Assembly: GCA_019415525.1 (NCBI GenBank)
Contig: DXZA01000067.1
Coordinates: forward strand, 248,001-312,000
Length of the DNA: 64,000 nucleotides
From: Tyzzerella sp.
Lineage (GTDB): Bacteria > Bacillota > Clostridia > Lachnospirales > Anaerotignaceae
Direction: 5' to 3'
Positions 25,872-34,976 of this stretch are shown piece by piece. The translations under genes and the position numbers were made by a program. The notes under the pieces were generated by a model that saw only the letters and a list, made by a program, of their open reading frames with translations, had not been told where the DNA came from and did not search any database. Positions within the stretch are counted from its first letter, which is position 1. Each line of letters begins with the position of its first letter.

Positions 25872-26366
25872 TTATAAATTTCTTTTATATGTAATATATC
25901 TAAAAGATATATTATCATCATAAAATGTATCACTAACTTCAGTTATAAACCAATCTTCCCTTTCATCAAGATTTATCATAAAAGTATCTGCATTTTCAAC
26001 AGCATAATCTATCTTTGTAATATAAGCAGTATCACATAAATCAATCATTTGATTATACACACTTCCACCACCTACAACAAAAATATCTTTATCTTTATAT
26101 TCTTTAATATTTATTATAACATCATCAATACTTTTACATATAATGGCATCTTCATTTTTATAATTTTCATTTGATGTAAGTACAATATTAATTCTATTTA
26201 AAAGAGGTTTTTTATTAGGAAAAGTTTCAAGAGTTTTTCTTCCTGTTATTATTACATTTCCTGTTGTCATCTCTCTAAATCTTTTTAAATCATCAGTAAT
26301 TCTAAAAAGCAAATCTCCATTATTACCTATCGCCCAATTTTTATCAACAGCAACTATAATTTTCAT
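25872..26366 (-). CDS. folA: Dihydrofolate reductase
   Basis: 164 residues. It reduces dihydrofolate to tetrahydrofolate with NADPH. The N-terminal MKIIVAVDKNWAIGNNGDLL, the catalytic acidic residue in RITDDLKRFREMT (residue about 26), the cofactor loop VIITGRKTLETFPNKKPL and the GGGSVYNQMI glycine loop are all present. The start follows GGAGAG. No thymidylate synthase gene is beside it, unlike the common thyA-folA pair. It is divergent from the HAD gene at 26475. Confidence 0.95.
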   Translation of the reverse strand: MKIIVAVDKNWAIGNNGDLLFRITDDLKRFREMTTGNVIITGRKTLETFPNKKPLLNRINIVLTSNENYKNEDAIICKSIDDVIINIKEYKDKDIFVVGGGSVYNQMIDLCDTAYITKIDYAVENADTFMINLDEREDWFITEVSDTFYDDNISFRYITYKRNL

Positions 26367-26474
26367 TTCATACTCTCCTCAAAATCTTTATTGAATTAAT
26401 ATTAAATTAATTGTAATAATAGCTAATATAGTATATCATAAAATCAAAAATCATTAAAATAGGAGGGAATACTT

Positions 26475-27128
26475 TTGGTTTTAAATGGAGATTATTTTAT
26501 ATTTGATATGGATGGACTTATGATTGATTCAGAAATGGTTGCATATAAAATTTGGAAAGATGAATTAGAAAGTTGTGGTTATAAATTAGATTTAGATTTT
26601 TATAAACAATTTATAGGTGTTCCTGATGAAGATATGGCAACAGGATTTTTTGAAGAATACGGAAAAGACTTCCCATATTATGAATTTATGGAAAAATATC
26701 TTAAAAAAAGAAGTGAAATTTATGAAAAAGAAGGTGTTCCTTTAAAATATGGTCTTATTGAACTTCTTGATAAATTAAAAAATAAAAACAAAACTCTTGC
26801 TGTTGCTACATCAAGTAAAAGAAATGTTGTTGAAATGATATTAAAAAAACAAAATGTATTCCATTACTTTGACCACTTTATAACTTGTGATGATGTAGTA
26901 AAACATAAACCAGAACCAGAAGTATTTTTAAAAGCACTTGAAGTAGGAGGGTTTAAAGCCGAGAATTCTTTTGTACTTGAAGACTCCGAAAATGGTCTTA
27001 GAGCTGCACATAGTGCCGGTATAAGAAGCATTTTTATAAAAGATATGATTGAACCAAAAAAAGAAGTTTTAGATACAGTTTATTATAGAGCAAAAAATCT
27101 TTATGAAGTTTCTGAAATAATAGAGTAA
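26475..27128 (+). CDS. HAD-superfamily phosphatase/phosphomutase (beta-PGM-like)
   Basis: 217 residues from a TTG at 26475, the only in-frame start with good spacing from AGGAGGG; the nearby ATG is out of frame. HAD motif I is FIFDMDGLMIDSE with nucleophile Asp and acid/base Asp two residues on; motif II is AVATSSKR; motif III/IV is KHKPEPEVFLKAL and VLEDSENGLRAAHSAG. A helical cap domain lies between. This is the subfamily of beta-phosphoglucomutases and sugar phosphatases; the precise substrate cannot be read. The gene stands alone, closing at a terminator shared with the PTS gene. Confidence 0.88.
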   Translation: MVLNGDYFIFDMDGLMIDSEMVAYKIWKDELESCGYKLDLDFYKQFIGVPDEDMATGFFEEYGKDFPYYEFMEKYLKKRSEIYEKEGVPLKYGLIELLDKLKNKNKTLAVATSSKRNVVEMILKKQNVFHYFDHFITCDDVVKHKPEPEVFLKALEVGGFKAENSFVLEDSENGLRAAHSAGIRSIFIKDMIEPKKEVLDTVYYRAKNLYEVSEIIE

Positions 27129-27130
27129 AT

Positions 27131-27161
27131 AAAAAAAGAGTATCCCTAAAGGGATACTCTT
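27131..27161 (-). terminator. Terminator of the PTS operon
   Basis: AAGAGTATCCC / GGGATACTCTT with loop TAAA; on the minus strand it is followed by TTTTTTTATTT. On the plus strand the hairpin follows the HAD gene but lacks a T tract. Confidence 0.88.
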
Positions 27162-27169
27162 AAAAAATA

Positions 27170-28639
27170 TTATTTTGCAAGTTTTTTGAATTCATCAGCA
27201 ACAAACTGTACCTGTGTACCAACAATAACCTGAACACTTGTTTTTCCAGGTCTCATAACACCTGCAACACCTGCTGATTTAATTAATTTTTCATTTACAA
27301 GAGACTGGTCTTTAACTTCAAGTCTTAATCTTGTAATACAGTTATCAATGCTTGTAAGATTATCTTTACCGCCAACACCTTCAAGTATTATTTTAGCAAC
27401 TTCTGTGAAGTTGTTGTTTAAAAGAGTTACTTTTGTTTCATCTGTGTCATCATCTTCACGACCTGGTGTCTTGAAGTTGAAAGCTTTGATTGCTGCACGG
27501 AATACTACATAATAAATTATACCTACAACAATTGCTATTGGAAGTATCATCCAAGGATTCTGTGCTAATGGTGTAAATGAACTTAAAATCCAGTCAATAG
27601 CACCACCTGAGAATGAGAAACCAACTCTTACAGGAAGAGCAACTGTAATACCTGCTGTAATACCTGCAAGTAAAGCGTGGATTAAGTAAAGTCCTGGTGC
27701 AAGGAACATAAATGAGAATTCAATTGGTTCTGTAACACCTGTTAATATTGAACAGAAAGCTGCTGAAGCAAGAAGACCATAAACCATTTTCTTTTTGCCT
27801 GGTTTTGCTGAATGATACATAGCAAGACAAGCAGCTGGAAGACCAAGCATCATGAATGGGAAGAACCCTGTCATATACATACCTGTCTGTCCATAAACAC
27901 CTGTGCCACCCCAGAAGTTTCCAAGGTCATTAATTCCTGCAACGTCAAACCAGAATACTGAGTTAAGAGCATGGTGAAGACCAAATGGAATAAGTAAACG
28001 GTTGAAGAATGCATAGATACCAGCACCAATTGCACCCATACCTAAGAATGTTTCACCAAGTTTTACAAGTAATCCGTATAATACTGGCCATACGAAGAAT
28101 AATATAGCTGCTGCTACAATTGAAGTAAGAGCTGTTACGATAGCAACTGCACGTTTACCACTAAAGAATGCAAGTGCGTCTGGAAGTTTTGTTCCTTTGA
28201 ACTTATTATAACATTTTGAACCTATAATACCTGCTAAAATACCAACGAACTGATTCTGAATTTTTGCGAAAGCTGGGTCAGCTTCAGCACCTGTAAGACC
28301 TGCAACTGTACCTGAATTTAAAAGTGTTGTAATCATAAGGAATGATACAAGACCTGCAAGACCTGCTGTTCCATCACCATCATCTGACATACCAACAGCA
28401 ACACCAATAGCAAAAAGCCAGTGCATATTATCAATAAGTGCTCCACCTGCTTTAATTAAGAAAAATCCAATAGTATAAAGTGCACCGCTTGTTGCGTAAC
28501 CATTTAATTCTGCAACTGCTGCTCCTGCCATAACACCTGGTGCGAGTATGTAACCAAGACCCATAAGTATACCAGCTGCTGGAAGACACGCAACAGGAAG
28601 CATTAATGATTTACCTAATTTTTGAAAAAATTTCATCAT
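27170..28639 (-). CDS. PTS glucose/N-acetylglucosamine-family transporter, EIICB
   Basis: 489 residues. The EIIC membrane domain (about 1-385) begins FFQKLGKSLMLPVACLPAAGILMGLG and has FNRLLIPFGLHHALNSVFWF and the substrate-region GVTEPIEFSFMFLAPGLYLIHA. The EIIB domain (about 410-489) has phosphocysteine Cys434 in DNCITRLRLEV. It carries sugar inward while phosphorylating it. The EIIA domain is separate, encoded just upstream. The EIIC sequence is nearest to the glucose-type group, but the LicT-type control could also fit a beta-glucoside or another hexose, so the sugar is left open. Higher GC and regular codons suggest high expression. Confidence 0.9.
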   Translation of the reverse strand: MMKFFQKLGKSLMLPVACLPAAGILMGLGYILAPGVMAGAAVAELNGYATSGALYTIGFFLIKAGGALIDNMHWLFAIGVAVGMSDDGDGTAGLAGLVSFLMITTLLNSGTVAGLTGAEADPAFAKIQNQFVGILAGIIGSKCYNKFKGTKLPDALAFFSGKRAVAIVTALTSIVAAAILFFVWPVLYGLLVKLGETFLGMGAIGAGIYAFFNRLLIPFGLHHALNSVFWFDVAGINDLGNFWGGTGVYGQTGMYMTGFFPFMMLGLPAACLAMYHSAKPGKKKMVYGLLASAAFCSILTGVTEPIEFSFMFLAPGLYLIHALLAGITAGITVALPVRVGFSFSGGAIDWILSSFTPLAQNPWMILPIAIVVGIIYYVVFRAAIKAFNFKTPGREDDDTDETKVTLLNNNFTEVAKIILEGVGGKDNLTSIDNCITRLRLEVKDQSLVNEKLIKSAGVAGVMRPGKTSVQVIVGTQVQFVADEFKKLAK

Positions 28640-28725
28640 AATAATATACCCCTTTCCTTAAATAATATTTTTTATAAATCAATCTATAGTCCGTAAACCT
28701 ATAGACTAATTCCACTAATTAGTTA

Positions 28726-29208
28726 TTAAAGCTCAATTATTGTATCAAGCTCTTTTACATCTCCTGTATGAACATTCATATCAGGATACTCTGATGAATT
28801 GCATATAACAACTGGTGTTATAACATCAAATCCTTTTTCTTTTATTGCATCAATATCAAACTCTAATATAAGCTCTCCAGCTTTAACCTTATCGCCTTGA
28901 GTTTTATACCCTTTATAATGCTCTCCTTTAAGAGTTACTGTATCAAGACCAACATGTATAAGTATTTCAACACCTTCATCTGATGTTATGCTTATTGCAT
29001 GTTTTGTATCAAATAAAACTGTAAGTGTTCCATTTATAGGAGAAACAACTCTTCCTTTTTTAGGTTTTATTGCTATTCCTTTTCCAAGAAGCTCTTCGCT
29101 AAATGTAGGGTCTGATACTTCTTTTATTGATACTGCTTCTCCTTCTATCGGTGATAAAACTTTTATTGTTTCTTTTCCACCAAATAATTTTTTTAATCCA
29201 CCAAACAT
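28726..29208 (-). CDS. crr: PTS glucose-type EIIA component
   Basis: 160 residues, the size of a free EIIA-Glc. After a short basic tail it has LSPIEGEAVSIKEVSDPTFSEELLG and the two active-site histidines: His70 in FDTKHAISIT and His85 in ILIHVGLDTV, the phosphorylated one. It passes phosphate from HPr to the EIIB domain of the neighbouring transporter. The gene follows the antiterminator gene by 25 nt and precedes the EIICB gene by 86 nt; that gap holds short AT palindromes but no clear terminator or second RAT site. A broader inducer-exclusion role is possible but cannot be inferred. Confidence 0.92.
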   Translation of the reverse strand: MFGGLKKLFGGKETIKVLSPIEGEAVSIKEVSDPTFSEELLGKGIAIKPKKGRVVSPINGTLTVLFDTKHAISITSDEGVEILIHVGLDTVTLKGEHYKGYKTQGDKVKAGELILEFDIDAIKEKGFDVITPVVICNSSEYPDMNVHTGDVKELDTIIEL

Positions 29209-29233
29209 TTGGGACTCCCCCTTATAAAATATA

Positions 29234-30061
29234 TTAACTTCTAAGTCTTTTTATATGTACAGCAAGATATATTGTTTCTTCATCTGTTACAGATTTATTA
29301 TAAATTTCTTTTATAGACTCTCTTATTTTCATACTACACATATACTCTTCAGGATACATATCTGCTACAATATTATTAAACTCTGTATTATCACTGTTAA
29401 GCATAGTATCATTTACAATTCTTTGAGCCAAAAACCTAAGATGTGTTATAAATCTTTGATAATCTAAGGTAGTTTCATCAATATCCATTGAAAAATACTC
29501 TTTAACTATATCAAAAGCTTTGTGTATAAGATTTGTAATGTCAGTAATATCTTTCAAATTACTTTCATATTCTGCATTTACTATATGTATTGCTATAAAA
29601 CCCGCTTCTTCAGGAGACATCTTTATACCTATTTTTTCTTTAATAAGGTTTACAGCATATTCTCCTATAAGATATTCTTCTTTATAAAATGTTTTTATAT
29701 CATTAAGTAATGGGTTTGAAAAAGCAATACCATCTTTAAAACGTTGTATAGCAAAACTTATATGGTCAGTAAGTGTAATATATATATTCTGATTAAGTTT
29801 TCTATTAAGAACACGTTTTGCATAAGATATTACATCAGAGGAAACAGATATATATTCTAAAGGCATTTTTCTTAAAAGCTCCTTAAATTTTTCAAGACCT
29901 GTTTCATCATCTATTCTAAATATTTTTTCTATTTTTTCATTTTTAAGGATTTTTCCTGACTTAGTACCAAATCCAATACCTCTACCCATAACAACGACTT
30001 CTTTACCATCGTTGTCAATACAGCTTACAATGTTGTTATTTATTATTTTGTCTATTTTCAT
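29234..30061 (-). CDS. licT: LicT/BglG-family transcription antiterminator
   Basis: 275 residues from the ATG at 30061, which gives the normal N-terminus MKIDKIINNNIVSCIDNDGKEVVV; an upstream in-frame start would lie inside the terminator. The RNA-binding CAT domain (1-56) with MGRGIGFGTKSGK is followed by two PRD domains (about 65-170 and 171-275) with His in LTDHISFAI, IAIHIVNAE, FITHLRFLAQR and LAVHIKRL. PTS phosphorylation of such histidines controls activity. The RAT RNA target lies in its own leader, so it regulates itself and the downstream crr-EIICB genes. The symbol is used for the family. Confidence 0.9.
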   Translation of the reverse strand: MKIDKIINNNIVSCIDNDGKEVVVMGRGIGFGTKSGKILKNEKIEKIFRIDDETGLEKFKELLRKMPLEYISVSSDVISYAKRVLNRKLNQNIYITLTDHISFAIQRFKDGIAFSNPLLNDIKTFYKEEYLIGEYAVNLIKEKIGIKMSPEEAGFIAIHIVNAEYESNLKDITDITNLIHKAFDIVKEYFSMDIDETTLDYQRFITHLRFLAQRIVNDTMLNSDNTEFNNIVADMYPEEYMCSMKIRESIKEIYNKSVTDEETIYLAVHIKRLRS

Positions 30062-30086
30062 GGTTGTGCACTCACCTTTTCTTGGG

Positions 30087-30156
30087 AAAAAAAAAACCAA
30101 CTTTGATTTACATAAAAGTATATAAATATAACTATTATTATAAATCAAAATTGGTT
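30087..30156 (-). terminator. Leader terminator controlled by antitermination
   Basis: On the minus strand AACCAATTTTGATTTA (30156-30141) pairs with TAAATCAAAGTTGGTT (30110-30095), a 16-bp stem with one wobble pair, followed by ten T. The 5' arm overlaps the last bases of the RAT site, so RAT folding and terminator folding exclude each other. Confidence 0.95.
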
Positions 30157-30181
30157 TTGCCTGCCTCTCCAGTAACAATCC
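30153..30181 (-). promoter_or_regulatory. RAT (ribonucleic antiterminator) site
   Basis: The minus strand reads GGATTGTTACTG, a 4-nt loop region, then GGCAGGCAAAACC, matching the LicT/SacY/BglG RAT consensus. It begins about 22 nt after the predicted transcription start. Confidence 0.95.
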
Positions 30182-30209
30182 AAAAGTTTATTCAACTGTT
30201 TACAACTAC

Positions 30210-30238
30210 ACTATATATTATGTGTTACATAAAGTCAA
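30210..30238 (-). promoter_or_regulatory. Sigma-A promoter of licT-crr-EIICB
   Basis: TTGACT (30238-30233), a 17-nt spacer and TATAGT (30215-30210) on the minus strand, placing the start near 30203. No CcpA cre box was recognised by eye. Confidence 0.85.
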
Positions 30239-30337
30239 TAGAATTATAATTTTTCGTTAATTATATATATATTTACATGTAATATTTTGTGCATAAATTA
30301 CAACAATTTTAAAGTCTTTTATACACAAAATAAAAAT

Positions 30338-30985
30338 TTATATATTAGCTATATTAAGTATGTCAGTAGGTTTTTCAGCTATATACTTAGCTCCTGTTTC
30401 AATCAAAAGTTCTTTATCTCTAAATCCCCAAGTTACACCTATAGAGTCAACATTAGCATTAATTGCTGTTTCCATATCTGTATCAGAATCACCTATATAA
30501 AGCACTTCTTCTTTATTCGCTCCAAGAATTTTCATAGCCTCAAAAACACTATCAGGAGCAGGTTTTTTTGCTATACCTTCTCTTTCACCAACTGCTATAT
30601 TAACAAAATCTCCAAAATAATCTTTACAAAGCTCTTTTACAGCTTTATCAAATTTATTTGATACAACTCCAACCTTCATACCTTTTTCCTTAAGTATTTT
30701 AAGAACGTCCATAATTCCATCATATGGTTTTGTTTTATTTCTCATATTTACTGAGTAATGTTCTTTAAAATCAGCTATACATTTTTCTATCATTTTATCA
30801 CTTTCACCTTGTGGTACAGCTTTAATCATAAGATTTTTTACACCTGTACCTACAAAACGTCTTACTTCATCAACAGTTCTTTCATTATATCCATTTTTTG
30901 AAAGTGCAAAATTTGTACTATCTGCTAAATCATTAAGTGTATTTAAAAGAGTTCCATCAAGGTCAAATATAAATGTATTTTTCAT
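30338..30985 (-). CDS. gph: HAD-family phosphoglycolate phosphatase-like hydrolase
   Basis: 215 residues. HAD motif I is FIFDLDGTLLNTLNDL, motif II VGVVSNKFDKAV, motif III AKKPAPDSVFEAM and motif IV YIGDSDTDMETAINANVDSIGVTWGF, the Gph-like arrangement with a helical cap containing RRFVGTGVKNLMIKAVP. It hydrolyses small phosphate esters, with phosphoglycolate the likely substrate by family. Its start overlaps the stop of the YibE/F gene (ATGA), so the two are translated together, though no functional link is known to me. Confidence 0.87.
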   Translation of the reverse strand: MKNTFIFDLDGTLLNTLNDLADSTNFALSKNGYNERTVDEVRRFVGTGVKNLMIKAVPQGESDKMIEKCIADFKEHYSVNMRNKTKPYDGIMDVLKILKEKGMKVGVVSNKFDKAVKELCKDYFGDFVNIAVGEREGIAKKPAPDSVFEAMKILGANKEEVLYIGDSDTDMETAINANVDSIGVTWGFRDKELLIETGAKYIAEKPTDILNIANI

Positions 30986-32202
30986 TTTTTATCCTCCATA
31001 TCATAAAATTCAGTTTTTATTACATTTTCTTGTTTTTGGTTATATTTTGAATAAAGAAAAGAAGCTATAAAAGAAGTAAAAGGTATTGCAAAAAGTATAC
31101 CTATACTTCCAACAAGTGCCTGTAGTATTTCAACAACAACCATTTCTCTATTCATAAGACTTAAAATATTAGGATTATATATTATAAGCAACAATACAGT
31201 GGAAAGAGAGCTACCTATATATGCAAGTACCAACGTATTTGCCATTGTTCCCATAATATCTCGCCCTATTGTAAAACCTGAACTAAGAAGCATTGAAAAA
31301 TCAGCATTCTTAACTTTTTTAGAAAGTTCATAAAGTGATGATGAAATAGACATAGAAACGTCCATTACAGCTCCCATAGCACCTATTATTATAGAACCAA
31401 ATATTATACCTAAAAGGTCTATTGGCTTTTCTGTGTCAAGTAATGTTATATGTATTGATGTTTCGTCTAAAACCCCTGTAAGATGCAAAACCTTATTCAT
31501 TATAAGCGTAAGAATTCCTGCCAAAAGAACTCCCGAAAAACACCCTATTATGGCAGAAAGAGTTTTCTTATCACAACCATTTACTATTATAAGAGTCATA
31601 ATAATTGTGTATAAACATATAATAATGGATGTTATATAAATATTTGCTCCTGCAAGAACAGAGGGCACAAAAACACCAAATATAGAAAGACATGTAAAGC
31701 CTAATGAAACAATAGTATTAAACCCTTTTTTACCTCCAAAAGCAAGTATAAGCAAAAGAAATATAATACCAAGTATTACAAGTTTATTTGTTCTTAAAAT
31801 TTCAGAATACATCCAATCTTTTGAAATATCTGTATTTTCCCCTTCATCATGTGTAAGAAGAACTTTATCTCCTTCTTCAATTTGTTTTGTTACATATGGA
31901 GAAAAGTTATCTATATTCTGTACTCCACTTACTATTTTACCTTTGTATTCACCACTTAATATTTCTGCTTTAAATGTTATTGTTGTATTAGACATAGTTG
32001 TATACTCATCTATATCATACTCATCTGTACTAACATTTTTTATTTCTATTATACGAGCTTTTTCAGCCATACCATTTTGACCTTGCCAAAGTGTTGATTT
32101 TCCAGTAAATATTCTATTTCCAGCTATTATGAATACAATAGAGAATATAACGGTAATAATATACATTATTGTATTAATTTTATTTTTATTTGTTTTTTTC
32201 AA
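30982..32202 (-). CDS. YibE/F-family multi-pass membrane protein
   Basis: 406 residues. An N-terminal helix (about 11-28) is followed by an extracellular soluble domain (about 35-135, including ITFKAEILSGEYKGKIVSGVQN and KVLLTHDEGEN), then about seven helices with GKKGFNTIVSLGFTCLSIFGVFVPSVLAG, DLLGIIFGSIIIGAMGAVMDVSMSISSSLYEL and GRDIMGTMANTLVLAYIGSSL. These match the YibE/F family of Firmicutes, of unknown transport function. The gene ends in a 4-nt overlap with gph. Confidence 0.87.
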   Translation of the reverse strand: MKKTNKNKINTIMYIITVIFSIVFIIAGNRIFTGKSTLWQGQNGMAEKARIIEIKNVSTDEYDIDEYTTMSNTTITFKAEILSGEYKGKIVSGVQNIDNFSPYVTKQIEEGDKVLLTHDEGENTDISKDWMYSEILRTNKLVILGIIFLLLILAFGGKKGFNTIVSLGFTCLSIFGVFVPSVLAGANIYITSIIICLYTIIMTLIIVNGCDKKTLSAIIGCFSGVLLAGILTLIMNKVLHLTGVLDETSIHITLLDTEKPIDLLGIIFGSIIIGAMGAVMDVSMSISSSLYELSKKVKNADFSMLLSSGFTIGRDIMGTMANTLVLAYIGSSLSTVLLLIIYNPNILSLMNREMVVVEILQALVGSIGILFAIPFTSFIASFLYSKYNQKQENVIKTEFYDMEDKK

Positions 32203-32335
32203 TGATTATCATCTCCCACAATTTATAATAATACATTAATAGACGTAAAAACGCAAAAAAATATTCCACAGATTAAAATATATGATAAAATATTAAATAG
32301 TTTTATAAAAAAAATTCTTTTTGGAGAGTTGATTT

Positions 32336-33919
32336 ATGTCATATACAGCTTTATATAGAAAGTACCGTCCAGATACATTTGAAGGTGTTGTTGGACAGGA
32401 ACATATTGTAAAAACATTAAAAAACCAAATAAATAATGATAGGATATCTCATGCATATCTTTTTTGTGGAACACGAGGCACAGGAAAAACATCTACAGCA
32501 AAAATATTCGCAAAAGCAATAAACTGTCAACATTTAGAAGATGGTGAGCCTTGTGGAAAATGTAGTTCTTGTATGGCTATGTCAGAAGGTAGAAGTGTTA
32601 ATGTAATTGAAATTGACGCTGCATCAAACAATAGTGTTGATAATATAAGGGAAATACGAGAAGAAGTAAAATATCCACCTACTGAGGGAAAATATAAAGT
32701 ATATATAATCGATGAATTTCATATGCTTTCACCAGGGGCATTTAATGCTCTTTTAAAAACATTGGAGGAGCCTCCAGCTCATGTTATATTTATACTTGCA
32801 ACAACAGACCCTCAAAAAGTACCTGTAACAATACTCTCAAGATGTCAAAGATTTGATTTTAGAAGAATAACATCAGATGATATTGTAAATACATTACAAA
32901 AATATCTTGAAAACGAAAATATCGAAGCTGATAAAGATGCTTTAGTATATATTTCTCATCTTGCTGATGGTTCAATGCGTGATTCATTAAGTATTCTTGA
33001 CCAGTGTATTTCTTTTTTCCATGGTGAAAAAATAACACTTGAAAAAGTAATTGATATATCAGGTGCTGTTGATACAACAGTATTCTTTGATACTGCAAAA
33101 GCTATTTTTAATAAAGATATAAAAAGACTTATGGATATTGTTGAAGAAGTTGTTATGCAAGGACGAGATGTAAAACACTTTGTTTCTGAGTTAATAGAGC
33201 ATTTAAGAAATCTTCTTATTGCATATTCTGTTGAAGACCCTTCAAACCTTATTGATATGTCAAGAGAAAATATAAGAGATTTAAAAACACAGTGTAAAAT
33301 AACTAATTCTGATGAGCTTATATATCTTATAAAAACATTTTCTTCTCTTTCAAACGAAATAAAATATTCTGATAACGAAAGAATACTTCTTGAAGTAATG
33401 TTTATAAAACTTTGTACACCTTCAGCAGAAAAAAGCTTTGATGGTCTTCTTGCAAGAATTAGTGCCATAGAAAGAGCAGTTAAAGATGGTATAAAAATAT
33501 CAGCTACTGTTGAAACTCCTTCACAACAGCCTAAAAAAGAGGTTAAAAAGCACATTAGACCAAGAGCAGAAAGTGACGATTTTAAAAGACTTAAAGATAT
33601 GTGGCTTGATATGTGTGAAAACTTTAATATGCCTTTAAGAGGAATACTTCTTAAAAGTGAATTAAGACAAAAAGACTCAGAAACCGTATATATTTCTTGT
33701 GAAAAGGCTTTTGAAGAAAGCGTTATAAAAAATAGTTTACAAAATATAAAAGACCTTATCGACGAAAAAACAGGTAAGGATTTTGAACTTGCAACAACAA
33801 CAGAAGATGAATACAGCAAATGGCATTCTTTAACATATGGTGAAGAACAATCATCTGCCGAAGACGATGACTGGGCAAGTCTTATGACTAATATATTTCC
33901 TGATGCTGATATTTCATGA
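32336..33919 (+). CDS. dnaX: DNA polymerase III subunit gamma/tau
   Basis: 527 residues. It is the clamp-loader ATPase of the replisome. The start MSYTALYRKYRPDTFEGVVGQ is diagnostic. Walker A is GTRGTGKTST (45-54), the zinc module has Cys at 64, 73, 76 and 79, Walker B is VYIIDEFHML, and the sensor/arginine-finger regions FILATTDPQKVPVTILSRCQRF follow. The C-terminal part (about 390-527) is the tau-type extension. I saw no slippery heptamer in the right phase for a frameshifted gamma form. A long reverse frame on the opposite strand is a shadow. It heads dnaX-ybaB-recR. Confidence 0.97.
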   Translation: MSYTALYRKYRPDTFEGVVGQEHIVKTLKNQINNDRISHAYLFCGTRGTGKTSTAKIFAKAINCQHLEDGEPCGKCSSCMAMSEGRSVNVIEIDAASNNSVDNIREIREEVKYPPTEGKYKVYIIDEFHMLSPGAFNALLKTLEEPPAHVIFILATTDPQKVPVTILSRCQRFDFRRITSDDIVNTLQKYLENENIEADKDALVYISHLADGSMRDSLSILDQCISFFHGEKITLEKVIDISGAVDTTVFFDTAKAIFNKDIKRLMDIVEEVVMQGRDVKHFVSELIEHLRNLLIAYSVEDPSNLIDMSRENIRDLKTQCKITNSDELIYLIKTFSSLSNEIKYSDNERILLEVMFIKLCTPSAEKSFDGLLARISAIERAVKDGIKISATVETPSQQPKKEVKKHIRPRAESDDFKRLKDMWLDMCENFNMPLRGILLKSELRQKDSETVYISCEKAFEESVIKNSLQNIKDLIDEKTGKDFELATTTEDEYSKWHSLTYGEEQSSAEDDDWASLMTNIFPDADIS

Positions 33920-33987
33920 TATTGTTGCAACAAATTTAAGTATACTGTAAAATATAAAAAAACCAAATTTAGGAGGATTTAAAAATT

Positions 33988-34332
33988 ATGGCAAGAGGAT
34001 TTAACCCAATGGGCGGTATGGGTGGAATGAATATGAACAACCTTATGAAACAGGCCCAGAAAATGCAGAAACAGATGCTTGAAACACAGGAGGCTTTAGG
34101 AGAAAAAACTCTTGAGATGTCTTCTGGTGGTGGAGCTGTAAAAATTGTTATTTCAGGTAAAAAAGAAATAAAATCTATAAAAATAAATCCTGAAGTTGTT
34201 GACCCAGATGATGTTGAAATGCTTGAAGACCTTGTTCTTTCAGCTGTAAATGAAGCAATTCGTCAGGCAGATGAAATGTATAACTCTGAAATGTCTAAAA
34301 TAACAGGAGGACTTGGTGGAGGTCTTTTCTAA
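33988..34332 (+). CDS. YbaB/EbfC-family nucleoid-associated protein
   Basis: 114 residues. A Gly/Met-rich start (GFNPMGGMGGMNMNNLMKQAQKMQKQ) leads into the helix-strand core TLEMSSGGGAVKIVISGKKEIKSIKINPEVVDPDDVEMLEDLVLSAVNEA, which is the family pattern. It binds DNA as a dimer. Position between dnaX and recR is conserved throughout Firmicutes and supports the call. The start follows AGGAGG; recR begins 3 nt after its stop. Confidence 0.96.
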   Translation: MARGFNPMGGMGGMNMNNLMKQAQKMQKQMLETQEALGEKTLEMSSGGGAVKIVISGKKEIKSIKINPEVVDPDDVEMLEDLVLSAVNEAIRQADEMYNSEMSKITGGLGGGLF

Positions 34333-34335
34333 GCC

Positions 34336-34938
34336 ATGAACTTTTACGGTGACCCAATAACAAAACTTATAGAGGAATTTGCCTCTCTCCCTGGAATAGG
34401 CGGAAAATCTGCTCAAAGGCTTGCTTTTCATGTTATAAATATGCCTAAAGAGAAAGCAATAGCTTTATCAGATGCTATACGTGAGGCAGTTGAAAATGTT
34501 CATTACTGTTCCATATGTTGTAATCTTACAGATGATGACCCTTGTCCTGTATGTTCAAATACAAAAAGAAATCATAATATAATTATGGTTGTTGAAGACC
34601 CAAGGGATATGGCAGCATATGAACGAACAAAAGAATTTAATGGTTTATATCATGTTCTTCATGGAGCAATTTCACCAATGACAGGAGTAGGCCCTTCTGA
34701 TATAAAAATAAAAGAACTTCTTACAAGAATTCAAAATAATTCTGACATAGAAGAAATTATACTTGCAACAAACCCAAATGTTGAAGGCGAAGCAACTGCT
34801 ATGTATATTAGCCGTCTTTTAAAACCAATGGGTATAAAAGTTACAAGAATAGCAAATGGTGTGCCTGTTGGTGGTGACCTTGAATATGTTGATGAAGTAA
34901 CACTTTCAAGAGCATTAGAAGGTAGACGTGAATTATAA
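34336..34938 (+). CDS. recR: Recombination mediator RecR
   Basis: 200 residues, full length. With RecO and RecF it loads RecA at gaps. Helix-hairpin-helix FASLPGIGGKSAQRLAFHVI is at 16-35, the C4 zinc finger CSICCNLTDDDPCPVC at about 57-72, the Toprim domain starts MVVEDPRDMAAYE and contains LATNPNVEGEATAMYISRLL, and the Walker-like C-terminus reads VTRIANGVPVGGDLEYVDEVTLSRALEGR. It closes the dnaX operon before a terminator. Confidence 0.97.
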   Translation: MNFYGDPITKLIEEFASLPGIGGKSAQRLAFHVINMPKEKAIALSDAIREAVENVHYCSICCNLTDDDPCPVCSNTKRNHNIIMVVEDPRDMAAYERTKEFNGLYHVLHGAISPMTGVGPSDIKIKELLTRIQNNSDIEEIILATNPNVEGEATAMYISRLLKPMGIKVTRIANGVPVGGDLEYVDEVTLSRALEGRREL

Positions 34939-34942
34939 AAAA

Positions 34943-34976
34943 TAAAAATGTGACGGATTTACCGTCACATTTTTTA
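34943..34976. terminator. Bidirectional terminator between recR and the permease gene
   Basis: AAAAATGTGACGG / CCGTCACATTTTT with loop ATTTA. It serves recR on the plus strand and the ABC importer operon on the minus strand. Confidence 0.92.

Noticed and set aside
33530..33560. A-rich run in dnaX as a frameshift site for gamma
   Set aside because: The heptamer is not in the A-AAA-AAG phase with respect to the reading frame, and no stimulatory hairpin is evident.
32956..33966. A 336-codon open frame on the minus strand across dnaX
   Set aside because: It is antisense to dnaX, has no ribosome site or family motif, and its composition mirrors the dnaX codons.
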